Assembly: GCA_019639235.1 (NCBI GenBank)
Contig: JAHBSG010000002.1
Span: 62,001-126,000, forward strand
Length of the DNA: 64,000 nucleotides
Direction: 5' to 3'
From: Acidobacteriota bacterium
GTDB taxonomy: Bacteria; Acidobacteriota; Blastocatellia; Pyrinomonadales; Pyrinomonadaceae
This document shows positions 1 through 8,912 of this stretch, one piece after another (the first letter of the stretch is position 1; each line of letters begins with the position of its first letter). The notes under the pieces were generated by a model. It did not search any database and was not told the origin of the DNA. It saw nothing but the letters and a program-made list of their open reading frames with translations. Both the position numbers and the translations under genes were made by a program.

Positions 1-687
1 GAGGCTCTTCAGATTCTCGGGAAAATATGCCCCACCGACGAGGTCGAGCACGACATCAACTCCTCGGCCCTCGGTCAGTTCTATCGCTTGCTCAGCAAAA
101 ATGGGACCTGATTCCGGAATGATCGCGTGGTCGCAGTAGGCAATAAGTTCATCCAGTTTTTCCGCGGTTCGCGAGGTTGCGATGACCTTCGCCCCGCGAG
201 CCTTGGCGATCTGGCAGGCGGCGATCCCAACGCCCGATGCCGCTGCGTGGATCAGTAACGCCTCGCCCTTGCCTAAGCCCGCCTGCGTGACAAGCGCATC
301 GTGGGCGGTGACATACGCTTCGGGGACAGCGGCCGCTATCTCGAGCGAGATGCCTTCGGGAACAACTGCAGCAAGCCTTTGATCAACGACGACGAACTCC
401 GCCTGTGCCTCGCCGGAGGTTATGCCGAAAACGCGATCGCCCGTATTGAAACGCGACACGCCCTCGCCGCATTCCGCGACGACGCCGGCGAATTCAAGCC
501 CCGGCCGATGCGGGTCGTAGCCCTCAGGCCCGGGATAAAGGCCGCGCCGCTGAAGAATATCTGCCCGGTTGACTCCGGCATGCGAAACACGGACCTTGAT
601 CTTTCCCTGAGCGACCGAAGGCTCGGGCATCTCGCGGATCTCAAGGCTCTCAGGCCCGCCGAATTCGATGATGTAAACTGCCCGCAT
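1..687 (-). CDS. NAD(P)H:quinone oxidoreductase, zinc-type dehydrogenase superfamily (partial)
   Basis: The 229 visible residues begin MRAVYIIEFGGPESLEI and continue into the window edge, so the C-terminus is missing. They show the GroES-like N-terminal domain (VSHAGVNRADILQRRGLYP; PGLEFAGVV near residues 60-70) and the start of the Rossmann domain (LLIHAAASGVGIAACQIAKA). The lack of zinc-ligand cysteines and the RADILQRRG signature match the quinone reductase/PIG3 branch, which reduces quinones with NADPH in the cytoplasm. The start lies 2 bp after the stop of the TolC-like gene, so it looks like the last gene of the efflux operon. A role in detoxifying the pump's redox-active substrates is only inferred. 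Confidence 0.85.
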   Translation of the reverse strand, partial: MRAVYIIEFGGPESLEIREMPEPSVAQGKIKVRVSHAGVNRADILQRRGLYPGPEGYDPHRPGLEFAGVVAECGEGVSRFNTGDRVFGITSGEAQAEFVVVDQRLAAVVPEGISLEIAAAVPEAYVTAHDALVTQAGLGKGEALLIHAAASGVGIAACQIAKARGAKVIATSRTAEKLDELIAYCDHAIIPESGPIFAEQAIELTEGRGVDVVLDLVGGAYFPENLKSL

Positions 688-689
688 TT

Positions 690-2459
690 CTACTTTCTCA
701 GCATCGTCACAACGTCGTTATCCTTGAGCGCATTGCCGGTCGCACGCTGAAGGTCGGCGAGGGCCTTGTTCAGTTCGGTCTGGGCACGAAGCTCGGCGCT
801 ACGTGCGTTGGTCAGGGCCGTTTGCCGTTCAAGTACGTTGTAAATATCTGACTGGCCGGCATCGAGCTTACGCTGTTCGGATTCATATTGCCGGACCGAG
901 TTTTCGCGGGCGATCGCGGCGGACCGGAGCCTGGCCTCGGCGGTGCGGACGGCCTGAAGCGCATTTCGAACCTCGACCTGAATGACCTGCTCGATCTGTT
1001 CGCGTTGGGCCGAGATCTTTTCGCCCTCGACCAGCGAACGGCCATATTGGGCACGCGACGTGCGGTCACCGAACAGAGGCAGGTTGATCGTAACGCCGAC
1101 GCGATAGGTCGGGTAGCGGTTCGCGAAGATGTCCGAATACGCCGAGCCGGAGCTACCGAGCGAGCCGAGAAGCGATTCGAGCTGTGCCCGCTGCTGAGCC
1201 TGGCGGGCAAGGCACGCGTCATATCCCGGATCGTTGGGGTTACAGGGGATGTCGAACGGGCTGCTAAAGTTCGGGTTCTGTGTCCCGCCGATGCCGCTTG
1301 AGGAGTAGCCGGCAACAAGGTCGATCTGCGGGCGGCTTTGGTCGCGATAGTAGCGCCGGTCGATCTCGTTGATCGACTTCTGGACGTTATTGAGCTCAAG
1401 TTCGGGCCGGTTCTCCATCGCCGCCGTTATCGCGTCGTTGAGCGTGGTGCCGGGGACGCGAAGCTCTACGGAGTCGGTCGGGACTATCGCCTCGTTCCAG
1501 ACGGCGTTGTAGCGGTTCGGCGAGATCAGGTTCTTGAGAGCATTCTCGGCCTGTGTCACGACATTAAGCGCGTCGTAAACTGCCTGTTCGAAGTTCGCGA
1601 CCTGTGTTTCAGCCGCGACGATGTCGATCGGTGCAAGCTGGCCTTCCTGAACCAACCGGCGATTGTGTTCGAGCTGATCCTTTGCATCGCGAACGGCATC
1701 GCGTTGGACCTGCAGGTTCCTGAGCGCAAAGGTCAGATCCCAATAGGCACGCTGGACGTTCGTAATGATCTCGATCGACCGCTGCCGAAACTGGGCATCG
1801 CTGAGCGAGAGGTTCCGCTTTGCGATCTCGATCGTCCGCCGCGGCTGGTCCATCGAGCGTCCGCGAAGAAGCGGCTGCGTTAGCGTGATGCCAAAGTTCG
1901 CATTGACCTGCGGGCTGAGGATGGAGATCGGGTTATTTGTCGTTACCCTCTGGTTGTTCAGTGTAGCGGCAAAGATCGTCCCGTAGTTTGGGAGCGGGAT
2001 CCGAACATCCGCATTCCCGACAAGTGCACCCTGTGTCGTTTCGCGGTTGTTGCTGAAGATGCTGACGTTCGGCGTTGTTGCCCTCTCGTAGAATGTCTGT
2101 GCGACGAACCGTGGTTCGTAGTAGCCTCGGGCGGCTTTGAGGTCGAACTCAGCGATCTGCACGTTCTTGCGCGTCACCTCAATGTCGCGGTTGTTTTCAA
2201 GGGCAAGAGCGATCGCCTCGCGGACGGACATCGGCCGCTGCGAGGTCATTTCAACGCCGACACGCCCTAGGTCCGGAAGGTCGCGGCCCTCGGCTTCAAA
2301 TCCGGGAGCGATCGGCGGGACCGGAGCGATCTTGTCCGGTGCAACGCCTTGCTTGTCCGTGGCGAACGGCGTTGGCGACGGCGTCGGGTCCTGTCCGAAG
2401 GCCGAGCCGAAAGCGGCCGCAAGTGTAACTATGATCGCAGGTATTACACGAGATCTCAT
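690..2459 (-). CDS. TolC-family outer membrane efflux protein
   Basis: About 589 residues when started at MRSRVIPAIIVTLAAAFGSA, which is a good Sec signal peptide ending near FGQ; an upstream in-frame extension has no signal character and was left out. The mature protein has the duplicated alpha-helical hairpin layout of TolC channels: long heptad-like helices (ALALENNRDIEVTRKNVQIA near residue 90; LVQEGQLAPIDIVAAETQV mid-protein; a second copy near the C-terminus with KLDAGQSDIYNVLERQTAL). It should form the outer-membrane exit duct for the adjacent RND pump. The gene starts 44 bp after the pump gene. An insertion rich in Q/S/G (residues ~380-440, with two Cys) is longer than usual. Confidence 0.9.
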   Translation of the reverse strand: MRSRVIPAIIVTLAAAFGSAFGQDPTPSPTPFATDKQGVAPDKIAPVPPIAPGFEAEGRDLPDLGRVGVEMTSQRPMSVREAIALALENNRDIEVTRKNVQIAEFDLKAARGYYEPRFVAQTFYERATTPNVSIFSNNRETTQGALVGNADVRIPLPNYGTIFAATLNNQRVTTNNPISILSPQVNANFGITLTQPLLRGRSMDQPRRTIEIAKRNLSLSDAQFRQRSIEIITNVQRAYWDLTFALRNLQVQRDAVRDAKDQLEHNRRLVQEGQLAPIDIVAAETQVANFEQAVYDALNVVTQAENALKNLISPNRYNAVWNEAIVPTDSVELRVPGTTLNDAITAAMENRPELELNNVQKSINEIDRRYYRDQSRPQIDLVAGYSSSGIGGTQNPNFSSPFDIPCNPNDPGYDACLARQAQQRAQLESLLGSLGSSGSAYSDIFANRYPTYRVGVTINLPLFGDRTSRAQYGRSLVEGEKISAQREQIEQVIQVEVRNALQAVRTAEARLRSAAIARENSVRQYESEQRKLDAGQSDIYNVLERQTALTNARSAELRAQTELNKALADLQRATGNALKDNDVVTMLRK

Positions 2460-2503
2460 ATCGAATCTCCGCGGCAATCGCCGCAAATATAAATGCAGGG
2501 CCA

Positions 2504-5500
2504 TTACTGTTTGCCCACTAATGAACTTGTCGCTCCGGCCAGGCGGCGGCGAAATCCGCCGAAAAGCCACTCAGAGAACCGACCGATGCGTTGGAATATC
2601 CGCAGCTCGGAAAGGTCATCGAATATCGAATAAAAGACCGGAACGGCAAGTAGCGTAAGCAGCAGACAAAGCGTCTGTCCGCCAACGACGAGCACACCGA
2701 TCGAGCGGTTCGTTCCCGAACCGGCACCGGTCGAAAGCACAAGGGGGATCATGCCCGCGACGAGCGCAAGAGTCGTCATCAGGATCGGCCGCAACCGGTC
2801 ACGGTTCGCCTGAATGATCGCGTCATAGCGGCTCATTCCCTCGGCCCGGAGGTTATTTGTGTGATCGATCTGGAGGATCGCGTTCTTCTTCACAACGCCA
2901 AAAAGCAGCAGCAAACCGAGGCCCGAGAAAATATTGACCGTTTGGCCGGCGACCAGCAGGCTGACGATCCCGAACGGGACCGAAAGCGGCAGCGTAAGCA
3001 AGATCGTCACCGGGTGGATGAACGACTCAAACTGTGCCGCCAGCACGATGTACATAAAGATGAACGAAAGTGCGAAGGCGAGAAGGAAGTAGAATCCGGC
3101 CTTGCCCATTTCTTTCGACTGTCCTACATAGCCCGTCCGGTAGCCCGCGGGAAGGTTCAATTCGCGAACGTACTGGTCGATCGCCGACGTGATGCTGGTT
3201 GCGGAACCGCCCGGCCGCGTATTCGCAAGCAGGGTCACCTGCCGCTGGCGGTTAGTTCGTTCGATGGAACTCGGGCCAGTACCCTCTCGAGGCGTGACGA
3301 GCCGGTCGAGTGTGACCCAGCCGACCTTAGCGGAAGGCACAATCATTCGCGAGAGGCCTTCGTAATCTGTACGGTATTTCTGGACCGCACGAACGACGAC
3401 ATCATATTGGTCCGTTCCGATGTTGAAGGTCGTAGCATCCTGGCCGGCGACCAGCGTGTTAAGCGCCTGGGACACATCGCCGATGCGGACACCAAGATCG
3501 GCTGCAAGCTGGCGATCGATCTCAAGCTGAACCTCTGGTTTGCCCGAGATTAGCGTCGAGTCAACGTCCACCGCGTCGGGCACGCTTCGCATTCGTTCAA
3601 GTATCAATGCTGAATATTCTTCCAGCTTTTTAAGATCGGGCCCGGCGATCAGGAACTGCACGTTCGCGTTACGGAAGCCGCCGCCGGAGAACGCCTGCAC
3701 CTGCTGTACCCCGGTGCGGAAGTCCGGATATTTTGCAAGCAGGTCGCGCGTCGCGCTCATCAGGTCTTCCTGAGACCGGTCGCGTTTGTCGATGTCGCTT
3801 AGCTTTACATATATCGTACCGCTGTTGACGACCTGATCCTGGCCGCCGCCCGCGGTCGCAAGTGTATCGGTAACGCCCGGCATCTGCCTTAACTCGGACG
3901 CGATGCGCTCCATCGCGAGCGACGTCGCCCCAAGGCTGTAACCCTCGGGAGCACGGAACGAGATCTCATATTGCGATTGATCATCGACCGGCAAGAAGTT
4001 CTTTCCGACAAAGTAAAAAAGCGGAAATATCGAAAAGAACACAAGCGCGCATAGCGTTACGATCAACCAGCGATGGCCCATCGAGAAGCGAAGCAGGCCG
4101 GTGTAGCGGTCAAGCAGCCAGGCAAACCATCGTGATTCTTTCGATCCGTGCTCTTCCTTCTGCTCGCTGTTCTTATCGAGCCCGCCGTCGAGATTCACGT
4201 CGGCCAAGAAAGCTTCATCCTGCTTCTTCTTGAGGTGCTTTCGCTTGATAAGCCGAGCGGCAAGCATCGGCGTCAGCGAGAACGAGACGATAAGCGAAAC
4301 GGCGACCGCGAACGAGGACGTTAGTCCGAAACTCGACATGAACCGGCCGACAATGCCCTGCATAAAGCCGATCGGGACGAACACGGCCATCAGCGAAAGC
4401 GTGGTCGCGAGTACGGCAAGGCCAATGTCACGCGTGCCTTCGATCGCCGCCTGATACGGGTCCATGCCCTTTTCTTCGACAAAGCGATAGATGTTTTCGA
4501 GCACGATGATGGCGTCGTCAACGACGATGCCGACCATCAGCGTCAGAGCGAGCATCGTTATCGAATTGAGCGTATAGCCCATTGCCAGCATCAGCCCGAA
4601 GGTCGCGATGATCGAGGTCGGAATTGCAAGCGACGCGATAAAGGTCGAGCGGAAACTCCAGAGGAAAAAGAAAATGACGATACAGGCAAAGACCGAACCG
4701 AGAATGAGGTGCTCTGTAAGTGCGGAAACGGCGTTCTCGATAAAGATCGAGTTATCGGCGATGATCCGCATCTCGTAACCGGGCGGCAGGCCTTGTTCTA
4801 TCTCGGCCAGCCGTTCCTTGATCTCGCGGGCGACCGCGACCGTATTCTGTCCGGATTGCTTGGCGACGATGAGCGTGACCGCGGGCTTGCCGTTTAGCCG
4901 CGATTCGGACCGAAGCTCTTCAGCTCCGTCCTCAACATAGCCGATGTCCTTGACCTTTACGGCATACTCGCCGCGGGTGGCGACGACGACCTCGTTAAAA
5001 TCTTCCGACCGCTGAACCTTGCCAAGCGTGCGGACGCTTGTCTCTTTCGCCCCCTCATCGAGCCGGCCGCTCGGGAACTCGATGTTCTGCACGCGAAGAG
5101 CGTTCGTTACCTCGGGCGGCGTGATGTTGTAGGAACGCATCTTGTCGGGATCGACCCAGACATTGATCTGGCGTTCCTGCCCACCAACAAGCGTGATCTG
5201 GCCGACACCGCTGATCGATTCGATCCGTTCCTTGATGCTCTTCTTGGCTACCTCGGTGACATTGCGGACCGAATCCGTGCCGCTCAGCGTAATGCGAAGA
5301 ACGGGAGCCGCATCGGTATCGAGCTTGAGCACGGTCGGCTGCTCAGCTGTTGTCGGGAGCCGTGGAATTACGTTCTGGACCTTTTGCTGCACCTCGTTGA
5401 AGGCGACCTCGACGTCTTTTTCGAGCACGAACTGGACGAAAACGCGCGAAATACCCTCGATCGAAGATGAACGAAGTTCATCGATGCCGCTGATGGTATT

Positions 5501-5716
5501 AACCGATTCCTCGACCAGTTCGGTGATCTCGGTTTCGATCTCCTCTGGCGATGCGCCGGGGTTGATGACCGTAACCGTTATGGTCGGAAAGTCGATCTTC
5601 GGAAATAGGTCAACGCCGAGGCTGAAGAACGAGAACATTCCCACCACCACGAGCGATAAGATAAGCATCGTGGCGAAAACCGGCCGCTTAACACAAACTT
5701 CTGCTAACCACTGCAT
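2504..5716 (-). CDS. RND-family efflux pump, inner membrane subunit (AcrB/MdtB type)
   Basis: 1070 residues, the usual size for HAE1-type RND pumps. It starts MQWLAEVCVKRPVFATMLIL, the typical TM1 entry, followed by the porter-domain sequence INPGASPEEIETEITELVEE. The proton relay is visible in TM4 as GIVVDDAIIVLENIYRFVEE (paired Asp) and in TM10 as GVVKKNAILQIDHTN (Lys). Two periplasmic domains of about 300 residues lie between TM1-2 and TM7-8. A charged, Lys/Asp/Glu-rich cytoplasmic linker near residues 490-530 is longer than in AcrB. Expected function: proton-driven export of hydrophobic or amphiphilic compounds with the neighbouring fusion protein and channel. The substrate cannot be told from sequence. 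Confidence 0.94.
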   Translation of the reverse strand: MQWLAEVCVKRPVFATMLILSLVVVGMFSFFSLGVDLFPKIDFPTITVTVINPGASPEEIETEITELVEESVNTISGIDELRSSSIEGISRVFVQFVLEKDVEVAFNEVQQKVQNVIPRLPTTAEQPTVLKLDTDAAPVLRITLSGTDSVRNVTEVAKKSIKERIESISGVGQITLVGGQERQINVWVDPDKMRSYNITPPEVTNALRVQNIEFPSGRLDEGAKETSVRTLGKVQRSEDFNEVVVATRGEYAVKVKDIGYVEDGAEELRSESRLNGKPAVTLIVAKQSGQNTVAVAREIKERLAEIEQGLPPGYEMRIIADNSIFIENAVSALTEHLILGSVFACIVIFFFLWSFRSTFIASLAIPTSIIATFGLMLAMGYTLNSITMLALTLMVGIVVDDAIIVLENIYRFVEEKGMDPYQAAIEGTRDIGLAVLATTLSLMAVFVPIGFMQGIVGRFMSSFGLTSSFAVAVSLIVSFSLTPMLAARLIKRKHLKKKQDEAFLADVNLDGGLDKNSEQKEEHGSKESRWFAWLLDRYTGLLRFSMGHRWLIVTLCALVFFSIFPLFYFVGKNFLPVDDQSQYEISFRAPEGYSLGATSLAMERIASELRQMPGVTDTLATAGGGQDQVVNSGTIYVKLSDIDKRDRSQEDLMSATRDLLAKYPDFRTGVQQVQAFSGGGFRNANVQFLIAGPDLKKLEEYSALILERMRSVPDAVDVDSTLISGKPEVQLEIDRQLAADLGVRIGDVSQALNTLVAGQDATTFNIGTDQYDVVVRAVQKYRTDYEGLSRMIVPSAKVGWVTLDRLVTPREGTGPSSIERTNRQRQVTLLANTRPGGSATSITSAIDQYVRELNLPAGYRTGYVGQSKEMGKAGFYFLLAFALSFIFMYIVLAAQFESFIHPVTILLTLPLSVPFGIVSLLVAGQTVNIFSGLGLLLLFGVVKKNAILQIDHTNNLRAEGMSRYDAIIQANRDRLRPILMTTLALVAGMIPLVLSTGAGSGTNRSIGVLVVGGQTLCLLLTLLAVPVFYSIFDDLSELRIFQRIGRFSEWLFGGFRRRLAGATSSLVGKQ

Positions 5717-5735
5717 AAGATCCCTGTTCGTTTGC

Positions 5736-5755
5736 CCGGCCTTTCGGGGCCGGGG
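5736..5755. other. Intercistronic GC hairpin between the fusion protein and pump genes
   Basis: CCCGGCC and GGCCGGG flank a 6-nt loop (TTTCGG) in the 51-bp gap between the fusion protein and RND genes. No T-run follows on the minus strand, so it is more likely an mRNA-processing or stability hairpin than a terminator. Confidence 0.5.
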
Positions 5756-5767
5756 CTTCAGCCAAAA

Positions 5768-7105
5768 CTATTGCCTTACGAAAACTCCATCGGTGAGGAG
5801 ATTGAGGTTGCTGGTCGCAACGGTCTCGCCTTCGACAACGCCGCTCTTGATCTGGATCATGTTGCCCTCAAGCAGCCCTAGCTGGACTATCTGTTCCCGG
5901 GCGGCACCATCGCGGATAACGTAAACGCGGTTGATGTCGCCATCGGCACGGACGGCAGCAGCCGGAATCATCACCGCCGGCTCGGGTGTCGCCTGCGTGA
6001 TGCGGACGGTCGCGAACTGGCCGGGCTTGAGGAGCCCGTCAACGTTCTGAACTTCGGCTTCGACCGTCAGCGTCCGCGCTTGTTGATTGAGCCCCGGTGA
6101 GATTCGAACGATCCGGCCCGCAAAGCTGCGATCCGGAAATGCCGAGGTCTGGAGCGAAACGCCCTGACCGGTCGCAACGCGGCCAACATTCTGTTCGGGA
6201 ATGTCGATACGAAGCCGAAGGGTCGAGGTGCGCATTATGGTCGCGATCTTGGAGTTGGGGACATTCGGTGAAATGTATTCGCCGACCTCGATGGATTTTT
6301 CTGAGATGAAGCCGCTTATCGGTGCGAGGACGGTGTTGTCGGCTACGGCCTTTTCCGCCTGGCGGACCTGGGCTTCGGCTGAGCCGACCGCCGCACGAGC
6401 ACTGTTTGCGGCCGCCCTCGCGGTTTCGACCGCCGACTGGGCAGTGTTGATCGCGCGAATAGCGACGGCCGCATTCGAGCGTGCCTCATCAAGCTGGCCA
6501 AGCAGGGCGTCACGCTGGGCCTTTCGCTGGTCGTAGGTGGCACGCGAAATATCGCCCGTCTCAAGCAGGCGTTCTGCCCTTCGCAGCTCGGTCTCAGCCA
6601 ACTGCAGGTTAGCCGTAACGGACTTTACCTGCGAAAAATCTTTGATCTGAAATGTCTCGCCATCGGAAACTCCAAGCCGGGCCTGGGTTTGGCGAAGGTT
6701 GGCGATTGCCTGTTCGACGTTAGCCTCGGCCTGCTGAACAGCTCGCTGCTGCTGCTCAAGCTGCGAGCGGGCTTGATCGAGCCTTATCTGTGCATCGCGG
6801 GCATCGAGCCGGATCAGAACGTCGCCCTGATTGACATAGCTGCCGAGGTCGAAATTGACCTGAACGACCTTGCCGGCGATGGTCGATGCTACGTCGGAAT
6901 TCGCGTCGCTCGTTAGGTTGCCCGTCGCCTCTATGTATGAGGGGATCGGTTGGATGACGGCCTTTGCCGTTGTGACCTCGACCGATTCCGGCTGCGCGTT
7001 GCCATTATTCGCAGCCGCCGCATCTGAACTCGATCCGCATCCGCTTGCCGTCAGCCCGATCGCGGCCGCTAAAACCGCCGCAATGATAGAACCATTTCTT
7101 TGCAT
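5768..7105 (-). CDS. Efflux RND periplasmic adaptor (membrane fusion protein)
   Basis: 445 residues. The N-terminus MQRNGSIIAAVLAAAIGLTA runs into a lipobox with SGC, so the protein is likely lipid-anchored and periplasmic. Order of domains: barrel-sandwich half (GNLTSDANSDVASTIAGKV), a long coiled-coil hairpin (residues ~100-240, rich in Gln/Ala/Glu heptads such as QLEQQQRAVQQAEANVEQ), the second lipoyl half (VLAPISGFISEKSIEVGEYI), then beta-barrel and membrane-proximal domains. The hairpin is longer than in AcrA. It bridges the RND pump and TolC-like channel encoded downstream. Confidence 0.92.
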   Translation of the reverse strand: MQRNGSIIAAVLAAAIGLTASGCGSSSDAAAANNGNAQPESVEVTTAKAVIQPIPSYIEATGNLTSDANSDVASTIAGKVVQVNFDLGSYVNQGDVLIRLDARDAQIRLDQARSQLEQQQRAVQQAEANVEQAIANLRQTQARLGVSDGETFQIKDFSQVKSVTANLQLAETELRRAERLLETGDISRATYDQRKAQRDALLGQLDEARSNAAVAIRAINTAQSAVETARAAANSARAAVGSAEAQVRQAEKAVADNTVLAPISGFISEKSIEVGEYISPNVPNSKIATIMRTSTLRLRIDIPEQNVGRVATGQGVSLQTSAFPDRSFAGRIVRISPGLNQQARTLTVEAEVQNVDGLLKPGQFATVRITQATPEPAVMIPAAAVRADGDINRVYVIRDGAAREQIVQLGLLEGNMIQIKSGVVEGETVATSNLNLLTDGVFVRQ

Positions 7106-7147
7106 ATAGCCTCTTGCAGGATCAGCTAATGCTCCTGCCTAAAAAAT

Positions 7148-7804
7148 CTAGTTTCTAATACCGTCGATCAAAATATTTGCGAACTCCCGGGCCACTTCAT
7201 CGTTGTCGGCGTCCAGGAGCGTCCGCTTTCGGTCCCACAAGATGTCGTTAAGAGAATGGTGGATCAGCATCCCCATAAATGCCCTGACCACGATCCGCGG
7301 ATTGACCTTGCGAAAGGCACCCTCTTTCTGCCGCCGCTCGATGTAGCCGCCGATGAAGTCATAGCCGGAGGAAACGAACTCACGGAAAAATCTATCCGCA
7401 AGCTCGTGCTCTTCTAGTGCCGAGTACATCAAGAGACGCATGAACGCAACGTCCTCGCGGTGCTTGGTCATCGCCATCCGTGCCATGTTGAAAAAGAACC
7501 CGAAGTCATCGCCATTCTTCCAGGCTTCCATCAATTCCGGGCATTGCTCCCACGGGAAGCCCTCGCCTTCGCCAACACCGCACGCCTGATGGTGAATGAT
7601 CGCTCCATAGAGTTCGTCCTTGGTGGCAAAGTGCCGAAAGACCATAGCCTCCGAAACGCCCGAGGCCTCGGCGATCATCTTCGTCGTCGTGCCCTTGAAG
7701 CCATGTCGCGAGAAAAGCTCCATCGCGGTGTGCAGTATCTGGTCACGACGCTCGTCGCCGCTCATGCGGCTCTTGTGGTCACAATTTTCGAGTATGTTCT
7801 GCAA
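7148..7804 (-). CDS. TetR-family transcriptional repressor of the efflux operon
   Basis: 218 residues from a TTG start preceded by GGAGA at good spacing; an ATG 13 codons in (7765) is the alternative. The N-terminal helix-turn-helix is clear: ILHTAMELFSRHGFKGTTT followed by MIAEASGVSEAMVFRHF and KDELYGAI. The C-terminal two thirds are the variable, helical ligand-binding and dimerization domain, with DUF-like ends (RAFMGMLIHHSLNDILW) common in AcrR-type regulators. It is the first gene of the operon that encodes the pump, so autoregulation and repression of the pump through the palindrome at 7827-7844 are probable. The inducer is unknown. Confidence 0.9.
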   Translation of the reverse strand: MQNILENCDHKSRMSGDERRDQILHTAMELFSRHGFKGTTTKMIAEASGVSEAMVFRHFATKDELYGAIIHHQACGVGEGEGFPWEQCPELMEAWKNGDDFGFFFNMARMAMTKHREDVAFMRLLMYSALEEHELADRFFREFVSSGYDFIGGYIERRQKEGAFRKVNPRIVVRAFMGMLIHHSLNDILWDRKRTLLDADNDEVAREFANILIDGIRN

Positions 7805-7826
7805 ACTTTCTCCGTTAACAAAAATT

Positions 7827-7844
7827 TAAGTAAGTGCTTACTTA
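7827..7844. promoter_or_regulatory. Putative TetR operator in the intergenic region before the efflux operon
   Basis: TAAGTAAG-TG-CTTACTTA is an 18-bp palindrome with perfect 8-bp arms, 22 bp upstream of the repressor start; another CTTAC repeat follows directly. This is the size and position expected of a TetR-family dimer site. A weaker half-site-like string (ACTTACCTAC) recurs near 7951-7960, on the side of the divergent gene at 8138. I see nothing else in 7805-8137. Confidence 0.65.
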
Positions 7845-8137
7845 CTTACGGGAAAACGTAGAATCGCAATTTTCGGTTATTCATGTCAAGGAAACTGAAC
7901 GAATTTCTCTCCGGCCTGTTCCGTTCCGGTTTGCCGACCGGCTAAAGTACCCACTTACCTACGCGGACTTCAACGACGGTAAGTATCACTTTTGCCAATG
8001 ATCTTCGGAACAAACCCCTCAAAAAAATCGTAACAACCTAAAGGCCGAGCGGTTCATCACAATCGCCGTTCGGTGAATGTGGATTTCGTGCGGACTCCGC
8101 AACGGGATTCAAACATCATCAAGGAGGAAGACGAGAA

Positions 8138-8488
8138 ATGACGGAATTTGAGGCCGAAGTCAAGAAAGCGGAAAAGGAACTAGAGCAGGGGCTTGTCCAT
8201 GTTGGAACGGACGGCACGGCTGCCTCGGGACAGGATGAGTTTTTGGGAGAACTGAAAATGCAGGCACAGGAATACGGACAGAAGTTTCAGGACGCCGCTT
8301 CGCGTGCGAAGGATTATGCGAGCGAGAGCTTTCAGTACGCGGGTGAGAAGTTCAAGGAACTGCAGAATAAGGATCCAAAGGAATTGGTCGAGGATGCCAA
8401 GGAATTTGCCCGCCAGAAGCCGGGCCAGGCGTTACTGATCGCCGGTGCGGTCGGTTTGGTGGTCGGTTGGCTGCTGAAGAGAAAGTAA
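8138..8488 (+). CDS. Small membrane-anchored DUF883-like (YqjD/ElaB-type) protein
   Basis: 116 residues starting after a strong AAGGAGGA ribosome-binding site. The first ~85 residues are charged and helical with amphipathic repeats (MQAQEYGQKFQDAASRAKDY; YAGEKFKELQNKDPKELVED), and the C-terminus is one transmembrane helix with a glycine zipper (GQALLIAGAVGLVVGWLLKR K). This layout matches the DUF883 family of stationary-phase, ribosome- or membrane-associated proteins, though sequence identity is too low to be sure. It stands alone, divergent from the TetR operon and followed by a shared terminator. Confidence 0.75.
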   Translation: MTEFEAEVKKAEKELEQGLVHVGTDGTAASGQDEFLGELKMQAQEYGQKFQDAASRAKDYASESFQYAGEKFKELQNKDPKELVEDAKEFARQKPGQALLIAGAVGLVVGWLLKRK

Positions 8489-8515
8489 GCCGAGAACGGT
8501 ATTGATGCAGATAGA

Positions 8516-8546
8516 AAAGGCGGGGAGGTCCCCGCCTTTCTTTATT
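8516..8546. terminator. Bidirectional rho-independent terminator
   Basis: AAAGGCGGGG and CCCCGCCTTT form a perfect 10-bp stem with loop AGGT, followed by TCTTTATT on the plus strand and preceded by an A-run that gives T on the minus strand. It sits between convergent genes ending at 8488 and 8542. Confidence 0.88.
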
Positions 8547-8892
8547 GTTGGCTGTGGATCAGCTTTCGGGTCGTATCTCCGAAAAGAACGTCGATCTTTT
8601 GGCTCTCATAGACGGCAGTAACCTCACCGCGGCCAAAAGTATCGTGAATCATCGCCTGGCCTTTGCGGTACTTCCGGTTACGGTCATACGGTGCAGCCGA
8701 GGTCTTTCGACCGCCCGAGACGGCCGTTTTCACGCCGCGTACGAAGGTGCTCTCCGTTCCGCATCCGGTGCAAGAGGCTTTGGTTATCTTGCCGAGCTTT
8801 GTAACGCTAAGCACCTCATGCTGTGTATCACGGTCACAATCCGAGCAAAGCATTTCCGTTTCCTGTCCGACTTCGTATTTTTCTGCTTTCAT
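8542..8892 (-). CDS. Zinc-ribbon protein with C-terminal Tudor/CarD-like segment
   Basis: 116 residues from the ATG at 8892, chosen because a GGAGA site lies 5 nt ahead; a TTG four codons upstream would overlap this site. Two cysteine pairs (CSDC near residue 16 and CTGC near residue 43) form a zinc ribbon. The C-terminal part (KGQAMIHDTFGRGEVTAVYE then KIDVLFGDTTRKLIH) resembles the small barrel found at the C-terminus of UvrD-type helicases and in CarD-like RNA polymerase binders. A role in nucleic acid or polymerase binding is inferred; no specific family name can be given. It follows the helicase gene closely and may be cotranscribed with it. Confidence 0.7.
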   Translation of the reverse strand: MKAEKYEVGQETEMLCSDCDRDTQHEVLSVTKLGKITKASCTGCGTESTFVRGVKTAVSGGRKTSAAPYDRNRKYRKGQAMIHDTFGRGEVTAVYESQKIDVLFGDTTRKLIHSQQ

Positions 8893-8912
8893 AACTTTCT
8901 CCAAACTTTTTG

